Shown: positions 43,041 through 52,935, counted from the stretch's first letter. The stretch: DNA of 64,000 bases from Salinarimonas ramus (GCF_014645695.1 NZ_BMMF01000003.1:186001-250000), one strand, 5' to 3'. A program made the numbers and translations. The notes: generated by a model from the sequence alone, not told the origin.

Positions 43041-44159
43041 TCAGCCGCCGGCCCGGGCGACGCGCCCGCCGCGCGTCGGCTGCGGCACGCCCGTGGTCGT
43101 GGGGTAGGAATAGGTCTCGCCGGCGAGAACGCGCGCGGCGAGGAAGGCGAAGCATTCAGCTTCGACCGCGTCCCCACGCCAGCCGACGGCCTCGGCGGGA
43201 ACGACGTCGACGCCGGCGCGCTCGCCGATCATGCGCATGAGGGTGGGGTTGCGGCGCCCTCCCCCGCTGACGACGATGCGGCTCGGGCGCGCCGGCAGGC
43301 GGTCGAGCGCGCGCGCCACGGCGCACGCCGTGAAGGCCGTGAGCGTGGCCGCGCCGTCGGGGAGCGAGAGACCGTCCGCCATGGAGGCCTCGAAGCCGAA
43401 GCGGTCGAGGGATTTCGGGTAGGGCGCCGCGAGATAGGGGTGGGTCAGGAGCCGCGCGAGCCGCTCCTCGTCGACGCGGCCCTGCGCCCCGAGCGCGCCG
43501 TCGACGTCCATCGCGGCGCCGTTGTGACGGTGGACCCAGTCGTTGATCGGCGCATTCGCGGGCCCGGTGTCGAAGGCGTGGAGCGTACCCGCGCCGTCGC
43601 GCCAGGTGAGGTTCGCGACGCCGCCGAGATTGAGCACCGCGCTGTCGGGCCCCGCCCCGATCGTGTCGAGGAGGGCGGCGTGATAGACCGGCGCGAGCGG
43701 CGCGCCCTGCCCCCCGGCGGCGACGTCCGCCGAGCGGAAATCGTAGACCGTGTCGATGCCCGTGAGCGAGGCCATCAGCGCCCCGTCGCCGAGCTGGCGC
43801 GTGGCGCCGCGGCGCCCGCCGACCGGGCCGCGATGCAGCACCGTCTGCCCGTGGAAGCCGATCGCCGTCACGTCGGCGGGGGCGATGCCGCTCTGCGCGA
43901 GGAACGCGTTGACCGCGGCCGATTGCGCCCGCGTCAGCGCCGCCTCGGCCTCCGCGAAGACGGCCGGCTCAGGCCCCTCGAAATTCCAGGCGCGGGCTTC
44001 CGCGAGGGTGCGCCGCAGGAGGTCGCCCAGATCGACGCCGTAGGGCGCGAGCGTCCAGGGCCCGAAGGCGTGGATGCGCGTGCCGTCCGTGTCGAGGGCG
44101 GCGATGTCGACGTTGCCGTCGAGCACCGTGCCGGTCATCAGGCCGAGCGTCCAAGGCAT
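43041..44159 (-). CDS. anmK: Anhydro-N-acetylmuramic acid kinase
   Basis: Peptidoglycan-recycling kinase that hydrolyses and phosphorylates anhydro-MurNAc to MurNAc-6-phosphate. The 372-residue product has the ATP-binding start [29 protein letters not shown], the second phosphate loop [23 protein letters not shown] and [14 protein letters not shown]. Many AnmK proteins read SGTSLDGVD at the first loop; here it is [10 protein letters not shown], with the key Asp kept. The ATG at 44159 follows GGAGG. It is a minus-strand gene convergent with the rraA-tct operon. Length is normal. Confidence 0.93.
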   Translation of the reverse strand: MPWTLGLMTGTVLDGNVDIAALDTDGTRIHAFGPWTLAPYGVDLGDLLRRTLAEARAWNFEGPEPAVFAEAEAALTRAQSAAVNAFLAQSGIAPADVTAIGFHGQTVLHRGPVGGRRGATRQLGDGALMASLTGIDTVYDFRSADVAAGGQGAPLAPVYHAALLDTIGAGPDSAVLNLGGVANLTWRDGAGTLHAFDTGPANAPINDWVHRHNGAAMDVDGALGAQGRVDEERLARLLTHPYLAAPYPKSLDRFGFEASMADGLSLPDGAATLTAFTACAVARALDRLPARPSRIVVSGGGRRNPTLMRMIGERAGVDVVPAEAVGWRGDAVEAECFAFLAARVLAGETYSYPTTTGVPQPTRGGRVARAGG

Positions 44160-44236
44160 GCCGAAACCTCCATCACCCACCAGCGGCGAGGAAGAATCGA
44201 TAGCACGCGCCCGCGACGCGGATAAGGGCCGCGACG

Positions 44237-44944
44237 TCAGACGAAGAGAACCCGCTCGCGCACGACGAAGCGCTCGCCGGGGCGCTGCACGAAGAGCCCG
44301 ATCTGATCGACGAGGAGCCCGTCGTCCGGGACGTGCGCGGCATGGAGTGTGGCGAGCTCGGCCTCGAGCCGCGCCACGTCCGCCGCCGGCGCGCGGCCCG
44401 TCAGCGTCAGGTGGAAGCGGAAGTGATCGAGGACGCCGGGATAGCCCCAGCGCATCAGGTTCTCGCGCTCGCCCTCCGAGAGCCGCTCGGGCCGCCGCCG
44501 CGCGATCTCGGCCTCGGTGAGCGTCGCGCGGAAATGGTCGAAGCCGATGACGAGGTCGCGCTCCAGCGCCAGGAGCTCCAGCGTCGGCTCGGGCTCGATC
44601 AGCGCGACGAACGCGTCCCCGGCGTCGTTGGCACCCACCGCACGGACCTCGAGACGCGGCAGGCGCAAGGCCGTGCGCGCGGCGCAGAAGTCCCGCAGCT
44701 CGGATATCAACGCATCCTCGCTCGCGTCCTCGGCGAGACGGAACGGCGCCTTCATCGTGGCGTGGAAGCCGTAGCGCCGCGGGTCCTCGGTGAGCGCGTG
44801 GAACGCGTCCGGCGCGAAGGAGGGCGGCACCAGCTGAGGCGTCTCCGCACCCGTCTCGGCGTCGTAGCCGAGGATCGCGCAGCCGAAGCGCCAGAGATCC
44901 GAATGCGCCGCGGGGGCGACGTAGAGGGCGTATCGCGTGCTCAT
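44237..44944 (-). CDS. DUF1045 protein (2H phosphoesterase-like)
   Basis: A 235-residue protein of the DUF1045 family, which belongs to the 2H phosphoesterase/LigT fold. The two signature motifs are HATMKAPF (about residues 61-68) and HFHLTLTG (about residue 174 on). Family members are often found in phosphonate (phn) operons, but no phn genes are present here, so the role is open. Its start codon overlaps the stop of the gamma-glutamyltransferase gene by four bases (ATGA), so the two are translationally coupled. Confidence 0.88.
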   Translation of the reverse strand: MSTRYALYVAPAAHSDLWRFGCAILGYDAETGAETPQLVPPSFAPDAFHALTEDPRRYGFHATMKAPFRLAEDASEDALISELRDFCAARTALRLPRLEVRAVGANDAGDAFVALIEPEPTLELLALERDLVIGFDHFRATLTEAEIARRRPERLSEGERENLMRWGYPGVLDHFRFHLTLTGRAPAADVARLEAELATLHAAHVPDDGLLVDQIGLFVQRPGERFVVRERVLFV

Positions 44945-46554
44945 AATCCGAGTGCGGCTCCGTCAGAGCGGGGATCGTGCGAGGCTTCCACGCGCCCGTC
45001 GCCCGGGTGCTTGGCCAGGAGCCCCGCATGGCCGAGCGTGTCCGAATAGGGCGCGTCGAGCACCTCGACCCTATGGCCGAGCCGTCTCAATCCCGCAACG
45101 AGGCTCTCGTCGACGCGTGCCTCGAGCTTGAGCGAGGTCGAGGTGTCGCCCCAGGTGCGCCCGAGCAGCCAGCGTGGGGCGTCGACTGCCTCGGCGGCAT
45201 TGGCCCCGGCGCGGTAGCGCGTGATCACCTGCGCCTGCGTCTGCGGCTGGCCGTCCCCGCCCATGCAGCCATAGGCGACGACGCGCCCGTCCGCGAAGCG
45301 CGCGATCGCGGGGTTGAGCGTGTGGAAAGGCTTGCGGCCCGGCGCCAGCGGGTTGACCGCGTCGCGCGCCAGCGAGAAGGCCGCGCCGCGATTCTGCAGG
45401 GTGATGCCCGTCGACGGCAGCACGCAGCCCGAGCCGTATTCCCAGTAGAGCGACTGGATGAAGGAGACCGCGAGCCCGTCCCCGTCGATGGCGCCCATCC
45501 AGATCGTGTCCGCCTGCGAGCCGTCCCGCGGCCAGGGCGCGGCGCGCGACATGGAGATCGCCGCCGCCTCGCGGGCGAGGGACGCGTCCGCCAGCAGCTC
45601 CTGCGGATCGCCGTCGAGGCGCGCGGGGTCGCGCACGGCGTGGTCGCGGATCGCGAAGGCGCGCTTGACCGATTCGACGAGGCCGTGATGCCAGGAGACG
45701 TCGTCGACCCGCCCGAGCGCCAGGCGCTCGGCGATGCCGAGGATGGCGAGCGAAGCCAGGCCCTGGCTCGGAGGCGGCAAGTTGAAGACCTGGAGACCGG
45801 GAAGGTTCAGGGAGAGGGGACGCACCACGCGCGCCTCGTAGCGGCGCAGGTCCTCGCGCGTCACCGGCGCGCCGATGCGCTCCAGGTCGGCGGCGATCTC
45901 GCGGGCGACGTCGCCGGAATAGAAGTCCCGCAGCCCCGCATGGGCGAGCTGCGCGAGCGTGTCCGCCAGCGCCGGCGCGCGGCGCAGCGCCCCGGCTTCC
46001 GGAGGCTCGCCCTCGACGAGATAGGCCTCGCGGAAGCCCGGCGCGTCGAGGAGCGCGTCGCGCGCGTTCGGACCCTTGCCGTCGGCCCAGAGCCGCGCCT
46101 CGCTGCCGGCGACGGCGACGCCTTCGCGGGCGCGGCGGATGGCGTCCGCCAGCAGCGTCTCGAGCGGGAGGCGCCCGCCGCGCGCCCGGGCGAGCTCGCC
46201 CGCGAGCCGCCAGCCGTCGATGGTGCCCGGCACGGTGAGGGCCGCGAGAGGACCGCGGGTGGGGATCGTCTCGAGCTCGCGGTCGCGGTAGAAGGCCGGC
46301 GTCGCGAGCGATCCGGCGAAGCCGGCGGCGTCGATGGCGTGGACGCGCCCGTTGGGGTCGGACACGCACCAGAAGGCGTCCCCGCCGATGCCGTTCATGT
46401 GCGGATAGACGACCGCGATCGTCGCGGCCATGGCGATCATCGCCTCCACCGCGTTGCCGCCCTCGATCAGGATCGCGCGGCCGGCCTCGGATGCGGCCGC
46501 ATGGGGCGCGGCGACGGCGGCGTGCGAGAAGGTCGGTGTCTCGAGGCGAGTCAT
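44941..46554 (-). CDS. ggt: Gamma-glutamyltransferase family protein
   Basis: Ntn-hydrolase that cleaves gamma-glutamyl bonds. The 537-residue proenzyme should self-cleave before the threonine in [18 protein letters not shown] (about residue 340), forming large and small subunits; the downstream [18 protein letters not shown] and QPQTQAQVI segments are typical. There is no evident signal peptide, so it may be cytoplasmic like many glutamyltransferase-related (YwrD-type) acylases, and the substrate may be a glutaryl- or gamma-glutamyl compound. The ATG at 46554 is used. It is followed by DUF1045. Confidence 0.9.
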   Translation of the reverse strand: MTRLETPTFSHAAVAAPHAAASEAGRAILIEGGNAVEAMIAMAATIAVVYPHMNGIGGDAFWCVSDPNGRVHAIDAAGFAGSLATPAFYRDRELETIPTRGPLAALTVPGTIDGWRLAGELARARGGRLPLETLLADAIRRAREGVAVAGSEARLWADGKGPNARDALLDAPGFREAYLVEGEPPEAGALRRAPALADTLAQLAHAGLRDFYSGDVAREIAADLERIGAPVTREDLRRYEARVVRPLSLNLPGLQVFNLPPPSQGLASLAILGIAERLALGRVDDVSWHHGLVESVKRAFAIRDHAVRDPARLDGDPQELLADASLAREAAAISMSRAAPWPRDGSQADTIWMGAIDGDGLAVSFIQSLYWEYGSGCVLPSTGITLQNRGAAFSLARDAVNPLAPGRKPFHTLNPAIARFADGRVVAYGCMGGDGQPQTQAQVITRYRAGANAAEAVDAPRWLLGRTWGDTSTSLKLEARVDESLVAGLRRLGHRVEVLDAPYSDTLGHAGLLAKHPGDGRVEASHDPRSDGAALGL

Positions 46555-46666
46555 GCGGGGGCTCCGGGACGCGATCAGGGGCGCGTCCCGTGTCTAGCGC
46601 GCGCGGAGGCGCGTGGCGAGAGGCCCTCTCCGCGCGCGGCGCGCGGCGGGCCTCCCGCCTCGCCCG

Positions 46667-47392
46667 TCACGCCATGTACTGCCCGCCGTTCACCGAGAGC
46701 GTCGACCCGGTGATGAAGCCCGCGCCGTCGGAGGCGAGGAAGGTCACGCAGCGCGCGATCTCCTCGGCCTCGCCGAGGCGGCCGACGGGGATCTGCGGGA
46801 TGATCTTGGTGTCGAGCACTTCCTTGGGCACCGCCATGACCATCTCCGTGCCGATGTAGCCCGGCGCGATCACGTTGACCGTGATGCCCTTCGACGCGTT
46901 CTCCTGCGCCAGCGCCTTGGCGAAGCCGATCACGCCGGCCTTGGCGGCGGAATAGTTCGCTTGGCCCATCTGGCCCTTCTGGCCGTTGATGGAGGAGATG
47001 ATGATGATGCGGCCGAACTTGCGCGCCTGCATGCCCTCGATGAGCGGGCGCGTCATCGTGAACATCGAATCGAGGTTCGTGCGCATGACGTCGGACCATT
47101 GCTCGAACGTCATCTTGTGGAACATGCGGTCGCGGGTGATGCCCGCATTGTTCACGAGCACGTCCACCGGCCCGAGATCGCCCTCGATCTGCTTCAGGCC
47201 CGCCTCGCAGGCGGCGGCGTCGGCGACGTCGAACTTGTAGACGGGAATGCCCGTCTCCTCCTTGAAGGCGTTGGCCTTCTCGTCGTTGCCGGCATAGGTG
47301 GCCGCGACCGAATAGCCGGCTTCCTTCAGCCCCTTCGAGATCGCGGCCCCGATGCCGCGGGTGCCCCCGGTGACCACTGCGACGCGTGACAT
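46667..47392 (-). CDS. phaB: Acetoacetyl-CoA reductase
   Basis: NADPH-dependent SDR enzyme that makes (R)-3-hydroxybutyryl-CoA for polyhydroxyalkanoate synthesis. The 241-residue product has [13 protein letters not shown] at the cofactor loop, [14 protein letters not shown] (characteristic of PhaB/FabG-like reductases), catalytic [19 protein letters not shown], and the ending [16 protein letters not shown] typical of PhaB. It follows phaA with an 82-base gap that holds a hairpin. The synthase phaC is not in this window. Confidence 0.93.
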   Translation of the reverse strand: MSRVAVVTGGTRGIGAAISKGLKEAGYSVAATYAGNDEKANAFKEETGIPVYKFDVADAAACEAGLKQIEGDLGPVDVLVNNAGITRDRMFHKMTFEQWSDVMRTNLDSMFTMTRPLIEGMQARKFGRIIIISSINGQKGQMGQANYSAAKAGVIGFAKALAQENASKGITVNVIAPGYIGTEMVMAVPKEVLDTKIIPQIPVGRLGEAEEIARCVTFLASDGAGFITGSTLSVNGGQYMA

Positions 47393-47422
47393 GGCGTTGT
47401 CCTCCCGTTGTTCTCTCGTGGA

Positions 47423-47455
47423 GCACCGGGCGCGGCTCCCATCCGCACCCGGTGC
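47423..47455 (-). other. Hairpin in the phaA-phaB gap
   Basis: Perfect 8-bp arms GCACCGGG (47423-47430) and CCCGGTGC (47448-47455) with a 17-base loop lie between phaA and phaB. No U tract follows. It may stabilise or partially attenuate the transcript; function unproven. Confidence 0.4.
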
Positions 47456-47474
47456 ATGCGTGTCGTTGCGCCGC

Positions 47475-48653
47475 TCAGCGCTCGAGGCACATGGCGACGC
47501 CCATGCCGCCGCCGATGCACAGCGTGACGAGGCCCTTCTTGGCGTCGCGCTTGCCCATCTCGAAGAGCAGCGTCGTGAGGACGCGCGCGCCCGACGCGCC
47601 GATCGGATGGCCGATGGCGATGGCGCCGCCGTTGACGTTCACGATCTCCGGGTCCCAGCCCATGTCCTTGTTGACCGCGAGCGCCTGGGCGGCGAAGGCC
47701 TCGTTGGCCTCGACGAGGTCGAGGTCCTGCACCTTCCAGCCGGCCTTCTCGAGCGCCTTGCGCGAGGCCGGGATCGGGCCCGTGCCCATCACCGCCGGGT
47801 CGACGCCCGCGGTGGCCCACGAGGCAATGCGTGCGAGCGGGGTGAGGCCGCGGCGCTGGGCCTCCTCGGCGCTCATCAGCACGAGGGCGGCGGCGCCGTC
47901 GTTGATGCCCGACGCGTTGCCCGCGGTCACCGTGCCCTCCTTCGAGAAGGCGGGGCGCAGCTTGCCGACGGCGTCGATGGTGGTGCCGTGGCGGGGATAC
48001 TCGTCGGCGGCGATCACGGTCTCGCCCTTGCGGGTCTTGACCGTGTAGGCGACGATCTCGTCGTCGAAGCGCCCGGCCTTCTGGGCGGCCTCGGCCTTGT
48101 TCTGCGAGGCCACCGCGAAGGCGTCCTGCTCCTCGCGGGTGAGCTGCCAGCGGGAGGCGACGTTCTCGGCCGTGTTGCCCATGTGGTAGCCGTGGAAGGC
48201 GTCCATCAGGCCGTCCTTGAGCATCGTGTCCACGAGCTCGAGGGCGCCCATCTTGGTGCCGGCGCGCATGTGCGCGGCGTGCGGCGCCATGGACATGCTC
48301 TCCTGGCCGCCGGCGACGACGATCTTGGCGTCGCCGGTCGCGATCTGCTGCATGCCGAGCGCGACCGCGCGCAGGCCCGAGCCGCAGAGCTGGTTGATGC
48401 CGAAGGCCGTCGCCTCCTGCGGAATGCCGGCCTTCATCGCGGCCTGGCGGGCGGGGTTCTGGCCCTCGCCGGCGGCGAGGATCTGGCCGAGGATGACCTC
48501 GTCCACCTCGGCGCCGTCGACCTTGGCGCGCTCGAGCGCGCCCTTGAGGGCGGTGGCTCCGAGCTCGTGGGCGGGAATGGCGGCGAAGGCGCCGTTGAAG
48601 GCTCCGACGGGCGTGCGCGCGGCGGAGACGATGACGATGTCCTGGGCGGCCAT
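47475..48653 (-). CDS. phaA: Acetyl-CoA C-acetyltransferase (beta-ketothiolase)
   Basis: Condenses two acetyl-CoA to acetoacetyl-CoA, the first step of polyhydroxybutyrate synthesis. The 392-residue product starts [21 protein letters not shown] and has the nucleophilic cysteine in [11 protein letters not shown] (about residue 90), [34 protein letters not shown] with a catalytic His region [10 protein letters not shown], and the second cysteine in [13 protein letters not shown]. The ATG at 48653 is preceded by AGGAAGG. A promoter with -35 CTTGAC lies about 75-100 bases upstream. It is divergent from phaR. Confidence 0.95.
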   Translation of the reverse strand: MAAQDIVIVSAARTPVGAFNGAFAAIPAHELGATALKGALERAKVDGAEVDEVILGQILAAGEGQNPARQAAMKAGIPQEATAFGINQLCGSGLRAVALGMQQIATGDAKIVVAGGQESMSMAPHAAHMRAGTKMGALELVDTMLKDGLMDAFHGYHMGNTAENVASRWQLTREEQDAFAVASQNKAEAAQKAGRFDDEIVAYTVKTRKGETVIAADEYPRHGTTIDAVGKLRPAFSKEGTVTAGNASGINDGAAALVLMSAEEAQRRGLTPLARIASWATAGVDPAVMGTGPIPASRKALEKAGWKVQDLDLVEANEAFAAQALAVNKDMGWDPEIVNVNGGAIAIGHPIGASGARVLTTLLFEMGKRDAKKGLVTLCIGGGMGVAMCLER

Positions 48654-48724
48654 GGAAATCCTTCCTGACGATCCTGCCTCGAAAACGGATCGGGACACCG
48701 CGACGCGGCTCCCGGCTCGGCGCT

Positions 48725-48753
48725 ATCGAACCGCAGCCGACGCTCCAGTCAAG
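48725..48753 (-). promoter_or_regulatory. Predicted phaA promoter
   Basis: On the minus strand -35 CTTGAC (48748-48753) and -10-like TTCGAT (48725-48730) are 17 bases apart. Just upstream (48755-48800) are TGC-rich motifs such as GTGCAAGCACGCAC and GCTGCAAC; PhaR is known in other alphaproteobacteria to bind TGC-rich DNA, so this may be its operator (inference). Confidence 0.5.
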
Positions 48754-48936
48754 GCCGTGCAAGCACGCACGTCCGCGCCGCTGCAACGCGGCGCGCCTGC
48801 CGGGTGCGATGCGAAATAGCTGTTTCGGAGGCGGCGCGAAGCTTCTACAGTCGCGCGAGGGGAGACGCTCGGCGGGGCCGGTCAGACGAATTGACGAGGA
48901 TTACCCGCACGCGTGCAGTCGAGTGACGAGGGCGCC

Positions 48937-49557
48937 ATGGCCAGCGACGAGAAGCAGCCGACGGTCATCAAGAAATACGCCAACCGGCGGCTCTACCACA
49001 CCGGGACCTCCACCTACGTGACGCTGGAGGATCTCGGCCTCATGGTCCGCGCCGGGGAGGACTTCGTGGTCACCGACGCCAAGACGGGCGAGGACATCAC
49101 CCGCAGCGTGCTCACGCAGATCATCTTCGAGCAGGAGAACAAGGAAGGCGCGCAGAACCTGCTGCCGGTCGCCTTCCTGCGCCAGCTCATTCGCCTCTAC
49201 GGCGATTCGATGCAGGCCATGGTGCCGACCTATCTCGAGTTCTCGATGGAGAGCTTCCTGCGCGAGCAGGCCAAGCTGCGCGAGCAGATGACGAGCGCCT
49301 TCGGCGGCAAGGCCTTCCCCTCGCTGGAGGAGCAGGTGCGCGCCAACATGAGCCTGTTCTCGGACGCGATGCGCATGTTCTCGCCCTTCCCGGGCGTGCG
49401 CGCGGACGCCATGCGCCGCCAAGCCGAGGCGCGGGGCGAGGGCGGCGGCGCACCCGCGAGCGGCGGCGGCGAGGATCCCGCGCGCGAGCTCCAGGACCTC
49501 AAGGCGCAGATGGCCGACATGCAGGCCAAGCTCTCGAAGATCGCCGACAAGGGCTGA
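48937..49557 (+). CDS. phaR: Polyhydroxyalkanoate synthesis repressor PhaR
   Basis: DNA-binding repressor that senses polyhydroxyalkanoate granules and controls phasin and related genes. The 206-residue product has the PHB/PHA accumulation regulator N-terminal domain (VIKKYANRRLYHTGTSTYVTLEDL) followed by a second conserved segment (FLRQLIRLYGDSMQAMVPTYLEFSMESF). The C-terminal half is flexible and ends in a short coiled-coil-like stretch (LQDLKAQMADMQAKLSKIADKG). An in-frame GTG at 48913 is an alternative; the ATG at 48937 fits similarity better. It is divergent from phaA across 283 bases. Confidence 0.94.
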   Translation: MASDEKQPTVIKKYANRRLYHTGTSTYVTLEDLGLMVRAGEDFVVTDAKTGEDITRSVLTQIIFEQENKEGAQNLLPVAFLRQLIRLYGDSMQAMVPTYLEFSMESFLREQAKLREQMTSAFGGKAFPSLEEQVRANMSLFSDAMRMFSPFPGVRADAMRRQAEARGEGGGAPASGGGEDPARELQDLKAQMADMQAKLSKIADKG

Positions 49558-49637
49558 GCGGGCGCGCCATTTGACATCCGCCGGTCGCGCGTGGAACACG
49601 TCGCGCGACCATCGACGAATTCGACGAGCACGAGAGA

Positions 49638-50252
49638 ATGACCGTCCGCCTGCACCGCGGGGACCTGCCCGCCGACTACGTTCCCGGCCCCGCAATCGCG
49701 GTAGACACCGAGACGCTCGGCCTCAACCCGCTGCGCGACCGGCTGTGCGTCGTGCAGATCTCGAAGGGCGACGGGCATGCTGACGTGGTGCAGATCCTGC
49801 GGGACGGTCCGCGGCCGGAGCGGCTCGCGGCTTTGATGGGGGACGCGGACGTCCTCAAGATCTTCCACTTCGCGCGCTTCGACCTCGCCGTGCTGTTTCA
49901 CGCGCTCGGGGTCATGCCGAGCCCGGTCTACTGCACCAAGATCGCCTCGAAGCTCACGCGCACCTACACCGACCGTCACGGCCTCAAGGACATCCTGCGC
50001 GAGCTCCTCGGCCAGGAGATCTCCAAGCAGCAGCAATCCTCCGACTGGGGCGCGGAGACGCTGACCCAGGCGCAGCTCGACTACGCGGCCTCGGACGTGC
50101 TGCACCTGCACGCGCTCAAGGACCAGCTCGACCTGCGCCTCGCGCGCGAGGGTCGCACCGCGGTGGCGCAGGATTGCTTCGCCTTCCTGCCCACCCGCGC
50201 CAAGCTCGACCTGATGGGCTGGCCCGAGGTCGATATCTTCGCGCATTCCTGA
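49638..50252 (+). CDS. nrnC: Short RNase D-type DEDDy exonuclease (NrnC-like)
   Basis: Single-domain 3'-5' exonuclease of 204 residues. The DEDDy residues are visible: AVDTETLGL (D, E), KIFHFARFDLAVL (D) and LDYAASDVLHLHAL (Y, D). It lacks the HRDC domains of E. coli RNase D. This size and architecture match NrnC, the alphaproteobacterial enzyme that degrades dinucleotides and short RNA at the end of RNA and cyclic-di-GMP turnover. The ATG at 49638 is used. It lies upstream of lptC by 92 bases on the same strand. Confidence 0.88.
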   Translation: MTVRLHRGDLPADYVPGPAIAVDTETLGLNPLRDRLCVVQISKGDGHADVVQILRDGPRPERLAALMGDADVLKIFHFARFDLAVLFHALGVMPSPVYCTKIASKLTRTYTDRHGLKDILRELLGQEISKQQQSSDWGAETLTQAQLDYAASDVLHLHALKDQLDLRLAREGRTAVAQDCFAFLPTRAKLDLMGWPEVDIFAHS

Positions 50253-50344
50253 ACTCCGCGGCGCATCACGGCATTTGCACGCACGCGCCGGGACGGGCAT
50301 AAGTCTCGGGGCCACGGGCCTCATCTTCGCCACGAGCCGGCGCG

Positions 50345-51097
50345 ATGACGCCGCGGCATTTGCGTCGAGGAGCCCGCTTGCACGCGAGAGCACCCACGAA
50401 TTCGGTCGACCGCTCGCCGTCCCTCGCCGGGCGTCGCAGCTACACGCGTGCGCTGGCGCATTCGCGCCGCGTGCGCGTCCTCAAGCGCGCCATTCCCGTG
50501 GGCGCCGTGGCCGCCGTGGTGCTCGTCGTCGCGATCACGCTCTTCAATCCCTTCGCCTCGCAGGGCGGCCTCTCCATCGGCCCCGTCAACGTGTCGGGCA
50601 CGCGCATCGTCATGGACGGCCCGCGCCTGTCGGGCTTCCAGGACGACACGCGCCCCTACGAGGTCACGGCGACCCAGGCCTCCCAGGACGTGCGCGAGCC
50701 GAACCTCGTCGACCTCGTCGACCTGCGCGCGCGCATCACCATCGACGATGCCGGCAACATCGTGCGCGTCGAGGCGGCGCAGGGGCGCTTCGACACCGAG
50801 GCCGAGCTCCTCGACCTCGAGCGCGACGTGCGCATCACCTCGACGCTCGGCTACACCGCCGACCTGCGCTCGGCGCGCATCGATTTCGGCGCGGGCACCG
50901 TCGTCTCGAACGAGCCCGTGCGCGTCGGCGTCGGCTCGGGTACGGTGGAAGCGAACGCCCTCTCCCTGTCGGAGGGCGGCGACGTCATCACCTTCACGGG
51001 TGGCGTGACCTCCACCTTCCTGCTCGGCGCCGAGGGCGAAGAGGCGGCCGCGGCCGCGGCCTCCCCTGCGGCTTCCTCCAGGAGCAACGATCCGTGA
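50345..51097 (+). CDS. lptC: LPS export ABC transporter periplasmic protein LptC
   Basis: Bitopic inner-membrane protein that passes lipopolysaccharide from LptBFG to LptA. The ~250-residue product has a basic cytoplasmic N-terminus, one membrane segment (AIPVGAVAAVVLVVAITLF, residues ~50-68) and a periplasmic beta-rich domain (VSGTRIVMDGPRLSGFQDDTRPYEVTATQA). The ATG at 50345 is given. A TTG at 50378 has a good GAGGAG just upstream and may be the true start. The stop overlaps the lptA start by four bases (GTGA). Confidence 0.87.
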   Translation: MTPRHLRRGARLHARAPTNSVDRSPSLAGRRSYTRALAHSRRVRVLKRAIPVGAVAAVVLVVAITLFNPFASQGGLSIGPVNVSGTRIVMDGPRLSGFQDDTRPYEVTATQASQDVREPNLVDLVDLRARITIDDAGNIVRVEAAQGRFDTEAELLDLERDVRITSTLGYTADLRSARIDFGAGTVVSNEPVRVGVGSGTVEANALSLSEGGDVITFTGGVTSTFLLGAEGEEAAAAAASPAASSRSNDP

Positions 51098-51738
51098 CAG
51101 ATCCGAACCGTCGGCCCCAGGCCCGATCGAGGGAGCCCCATTCCGTGCATTCCGCGCGTCGTCCGTCCCGCTCGTACGTCCTCGCCGCCGTCCTCGCCTC
51201 GGCGATGGGCGGTGCTCTCTGCCTCCACGGCGTCCCGGCGCTCGCCCAGAGCGAGCGCACCGGCGCCTTCGCCGGGCTCGGCTCCACCTCGCAGGCGCCG
51301 ATTCGCATCGACGCCGACCGGCTCGACGTGTTCGAGCGCGAGGGCCGCGCGGTCTATGCCGGCAACGTCGTCGCCGTGCAGGGCAACACGACCATGCGCT
51401 GCGCCTCGCTGACGATCTTCTTCGCCCGCCAGGGCGAGGATGCCGGGGCGGCGGCGCAGGACCAGGGCGAGGGCGGCGGCACCGAGAGCATCGACCGGAT
51501 CGAGTGCGAAGGGCCGGTCACCATCCTCTCCGAGGACCAGGTCGCCACCGGCGCGCGCGCCATCTACGATCGGCGGGCGGGCGAGGTCGTGCTCACCGGC
51601 GACGTGGCGCTCAGCCAGGGGCAGAACGTCACCCGCGGGGAGCGGCTCGTCTACGACGTCGACGCCGGCGTCGCCAACATCGAATCCGGCGGGAACCAGC
51701 GCGTTCGTGGGCTTTTCGTCCCAGGCGGCGCGCAGTAA
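51094..51738 (+). CDS. lptA: LPS transport periplasmic protein LptA
   Basis: Periplasmic bridge protein for lipopolysaccharide export, of the OstA-like fold. The 214-residue product (GTG start, translationally coupled to lptC) has a basic start, a signal peptide (SYVLAAVLASAMGGALCLHGVPALAQ) and the OstA-like repeats APIRIDADRLDVFEREGRAVYAGNVVAVQG...TSIDRIECEGPVTILSEDQVATGARAIYD...VVLTGDVALSQGQN. It ends with GGNQRVRGLFVPG, typical of alphaproteobacterial LptA. lptB follows after 35 bases. Confidence 0.9.
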   Translation: MTDPNRRPQARSREPHSVHSARRPSRSYVLAAVLASAMGGALCLHGVPALAQSERTGAFAGLGSTSQAPIRIDADRLDVFEREGRAVYAGNVVAVQGNTTMRCASLTIFFARQGEDAGAAAQDQGEGGGTESIDRIECEGPVTILSEDQVATGARAIYDRRAGEVVLTGDVALSQGQNVTRGERLVYDVDAGVANIESGGNQRVRGLFVPGGAQ

Positions 51739-51773
51739 GACCGGGTGCCACGGGGCGAAGGGGGATCTGACGC

Positions 51774-52925
51774 GTGGATCAGAGGCGGCCGCAGGCTGGA
51801 CAGGCGCACGGGATCGGCGTCGCGCGAGGCCCCGAGGACGGGGCCGCGACGCATGACCCGCGCCCGGACGCGTTCGCGCAGCAGGAGCCGCGACACGCCG
51901 ACGATCCGCGCGATGCGGAGGCCTGGGATCCCCACGGTCACGATCCCCACGCCCACGATCCCCACGCCCGCGATCCCCACGCCCGCGATCCCCACGCCTA
52001 TGAGCCCCACGCCTACGAGCACCACGCCTACGAGCCCGATGCGCCCGAGGCCGATCGGAGCGCGCTGGAGGAGCCCCCGCCGCCGCCCGCGCGCCCGAGC
52101 GTGCTCTCGCGCTTGAGGACGCTCCTGCCCCGCCGCCGCGAAGCCGGCGCGCATGACATCGCGCACCACGACGAGGAGGGGCCCGCCGCGATTCTCGGTG
52201 GGCCTGGCGTGCTCGCGGTGAAGGGCCTGCAGAAATCCTATCGCGGCCGCATGGTCGTGAACGACGCCGCCCTCGCCGTGCGCAACGGCGAGGCCGTGGG
52301 GCTGCTCGGGCCGAACGGCGCCGGCAAGACGACGATCTTCTACATGATCACCGGCCTCGTCGCGGCGGACCGGGGCATGATCAGCCTCGACGGCAACGAC
52401 GTCACGATGATGCCGATGTATCGCCGCGCGCGGCTCGGCATCGGCTACCTGCCGCAGGAGGCCTCGATCTTCCGCGGGCTGAACGTCGAGGACAACATCC
52501 GCGCGGTGCTCGAGGTGGTGGAGCCCGACCGCGACCGGCGCGAGGCGAAGCTCGACGAGCTCCTGGAGGAATTCTCCATCGCGCGCCTGCGCAAGTCGCC
52601 GTCGATCGCGCTCTCGGGCGGCGAGCGGCGGCGCTGCGAGATCGCGCGCGCGCTCGCCTCCGACCCGTCCTTCATGCTGCTCGACGAGCCCTTCGCGGGC
52701 ATCGACCCGATCGCGGTGGGCGACATCCAGAACCTGGTGCGGCACCTGACGAAGCGCGGCATCGGCGTGCTGATCACGGACCACAACGTGCGCGAGACGC
52801 TGGGCCTCATCGACCGCGCCTACATCATCCATTCGGGACGCGTCCTCACCGAGGGCACGCCCGGCGAGATCGTCGCGAACCGTGAGGTGCGCAAGCTCTA
52901 TCTCGGCGAGGATTTCCGGCTCTGA
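51774..52925 (+). CDS. lptB: LPS export ABC transporter ATP-binding protein LptB with repeat-bearing N-terminal extension
   Basis: ATPase that powers LPS extraction from the inner membrane. The C-terminal ~240 residues are a normal LptB: VKGLQKSYRGRMVVND, Walker A GPNGAGKTT, Q-loop YLPQEASIFRGLNVEDN, signature LSGGERRR, Walker B FMLLDEPFAGIDP, H-loop ITDHNVRET. At 383 residues it carries ~140 extra residues in front. This extension is charged and disordered and includes seven pentapeptide repeats (DPHAH/DPHAR/EPHAY types, residues 52-86), then a proline-rich stretch. The GTG at 51774 is used; translation could also begin closer to the ATPase domain, in which case the repeats would be untranslated. 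Order lptC-lptA-lptB is standard. Confidence 0.92.
   Translation: MDQRRPQAGQAHGIGVARGPEDGAATHDPRPDAFAQQEPRHADDPRDAEAWDPHGHDPHAHDPHARDPHARDPHAYEPHAYEHHAYEPDAPEADRSALEEPPPPPARPSVLSRLRTLLPRRREAGAHDIAHHDEEGPAAILGGPGVLAVKGLQKSYRGRMVVNDAALAVRNGEAVGLLGPNGAGKTTIFYMITGLVAADRGMISLDGNDVTMMPMYRRARLGIGYLPQEASIFRGLNVEDNIRAVLEVVEPDRDRREAKLDELLEEFSIARLRKSPSIALSGGERRRCEIARALASDPSFMLLDEPFAGIDPIAVGDIQNLVRHLTKRGIGVLITDHNVRETLGLIDRAYIIHSGRVLTEGTPGEIVANREVRKLYLGEDFRL
51927..52031 (+). repeat. Seven-unit 15-bp tandem repeat inside lptB
   Basis: Seven consecutive 15-bp units based on GATCCCCACGCCCRC, encoding DPHGH, DPHAH, DPHAR, DPHAR, DPHAY, EPHAY and EHHAY. The units are in frame with LptB. Near-identical nucleotide sequence in units 2-5 points to recent slippage-type expansion. 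Confidence 0.9.
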
Positions 52926-52935
52926 GCCGCCCAGC

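Noticed and set aside
44237-44944. Assignment of the DUF1045 gene to phosphonate degradation
   Set aside because: No phn genes are in the window and the gene is coupled to a gamma-glutamyltransferase instead.
49638-50252. Full-length RNase D
   Set aside because: Only the DEDDy domain is present and HRDC domains are missing, which fits NrnC better.
51927-52031. Regular repeats resembling a CRISPR or direct-repeat array
   Set aside because: Units are contiguous without spacers, 15 bp long, and in frame inside lptB, so this is a coding tandem repeat.
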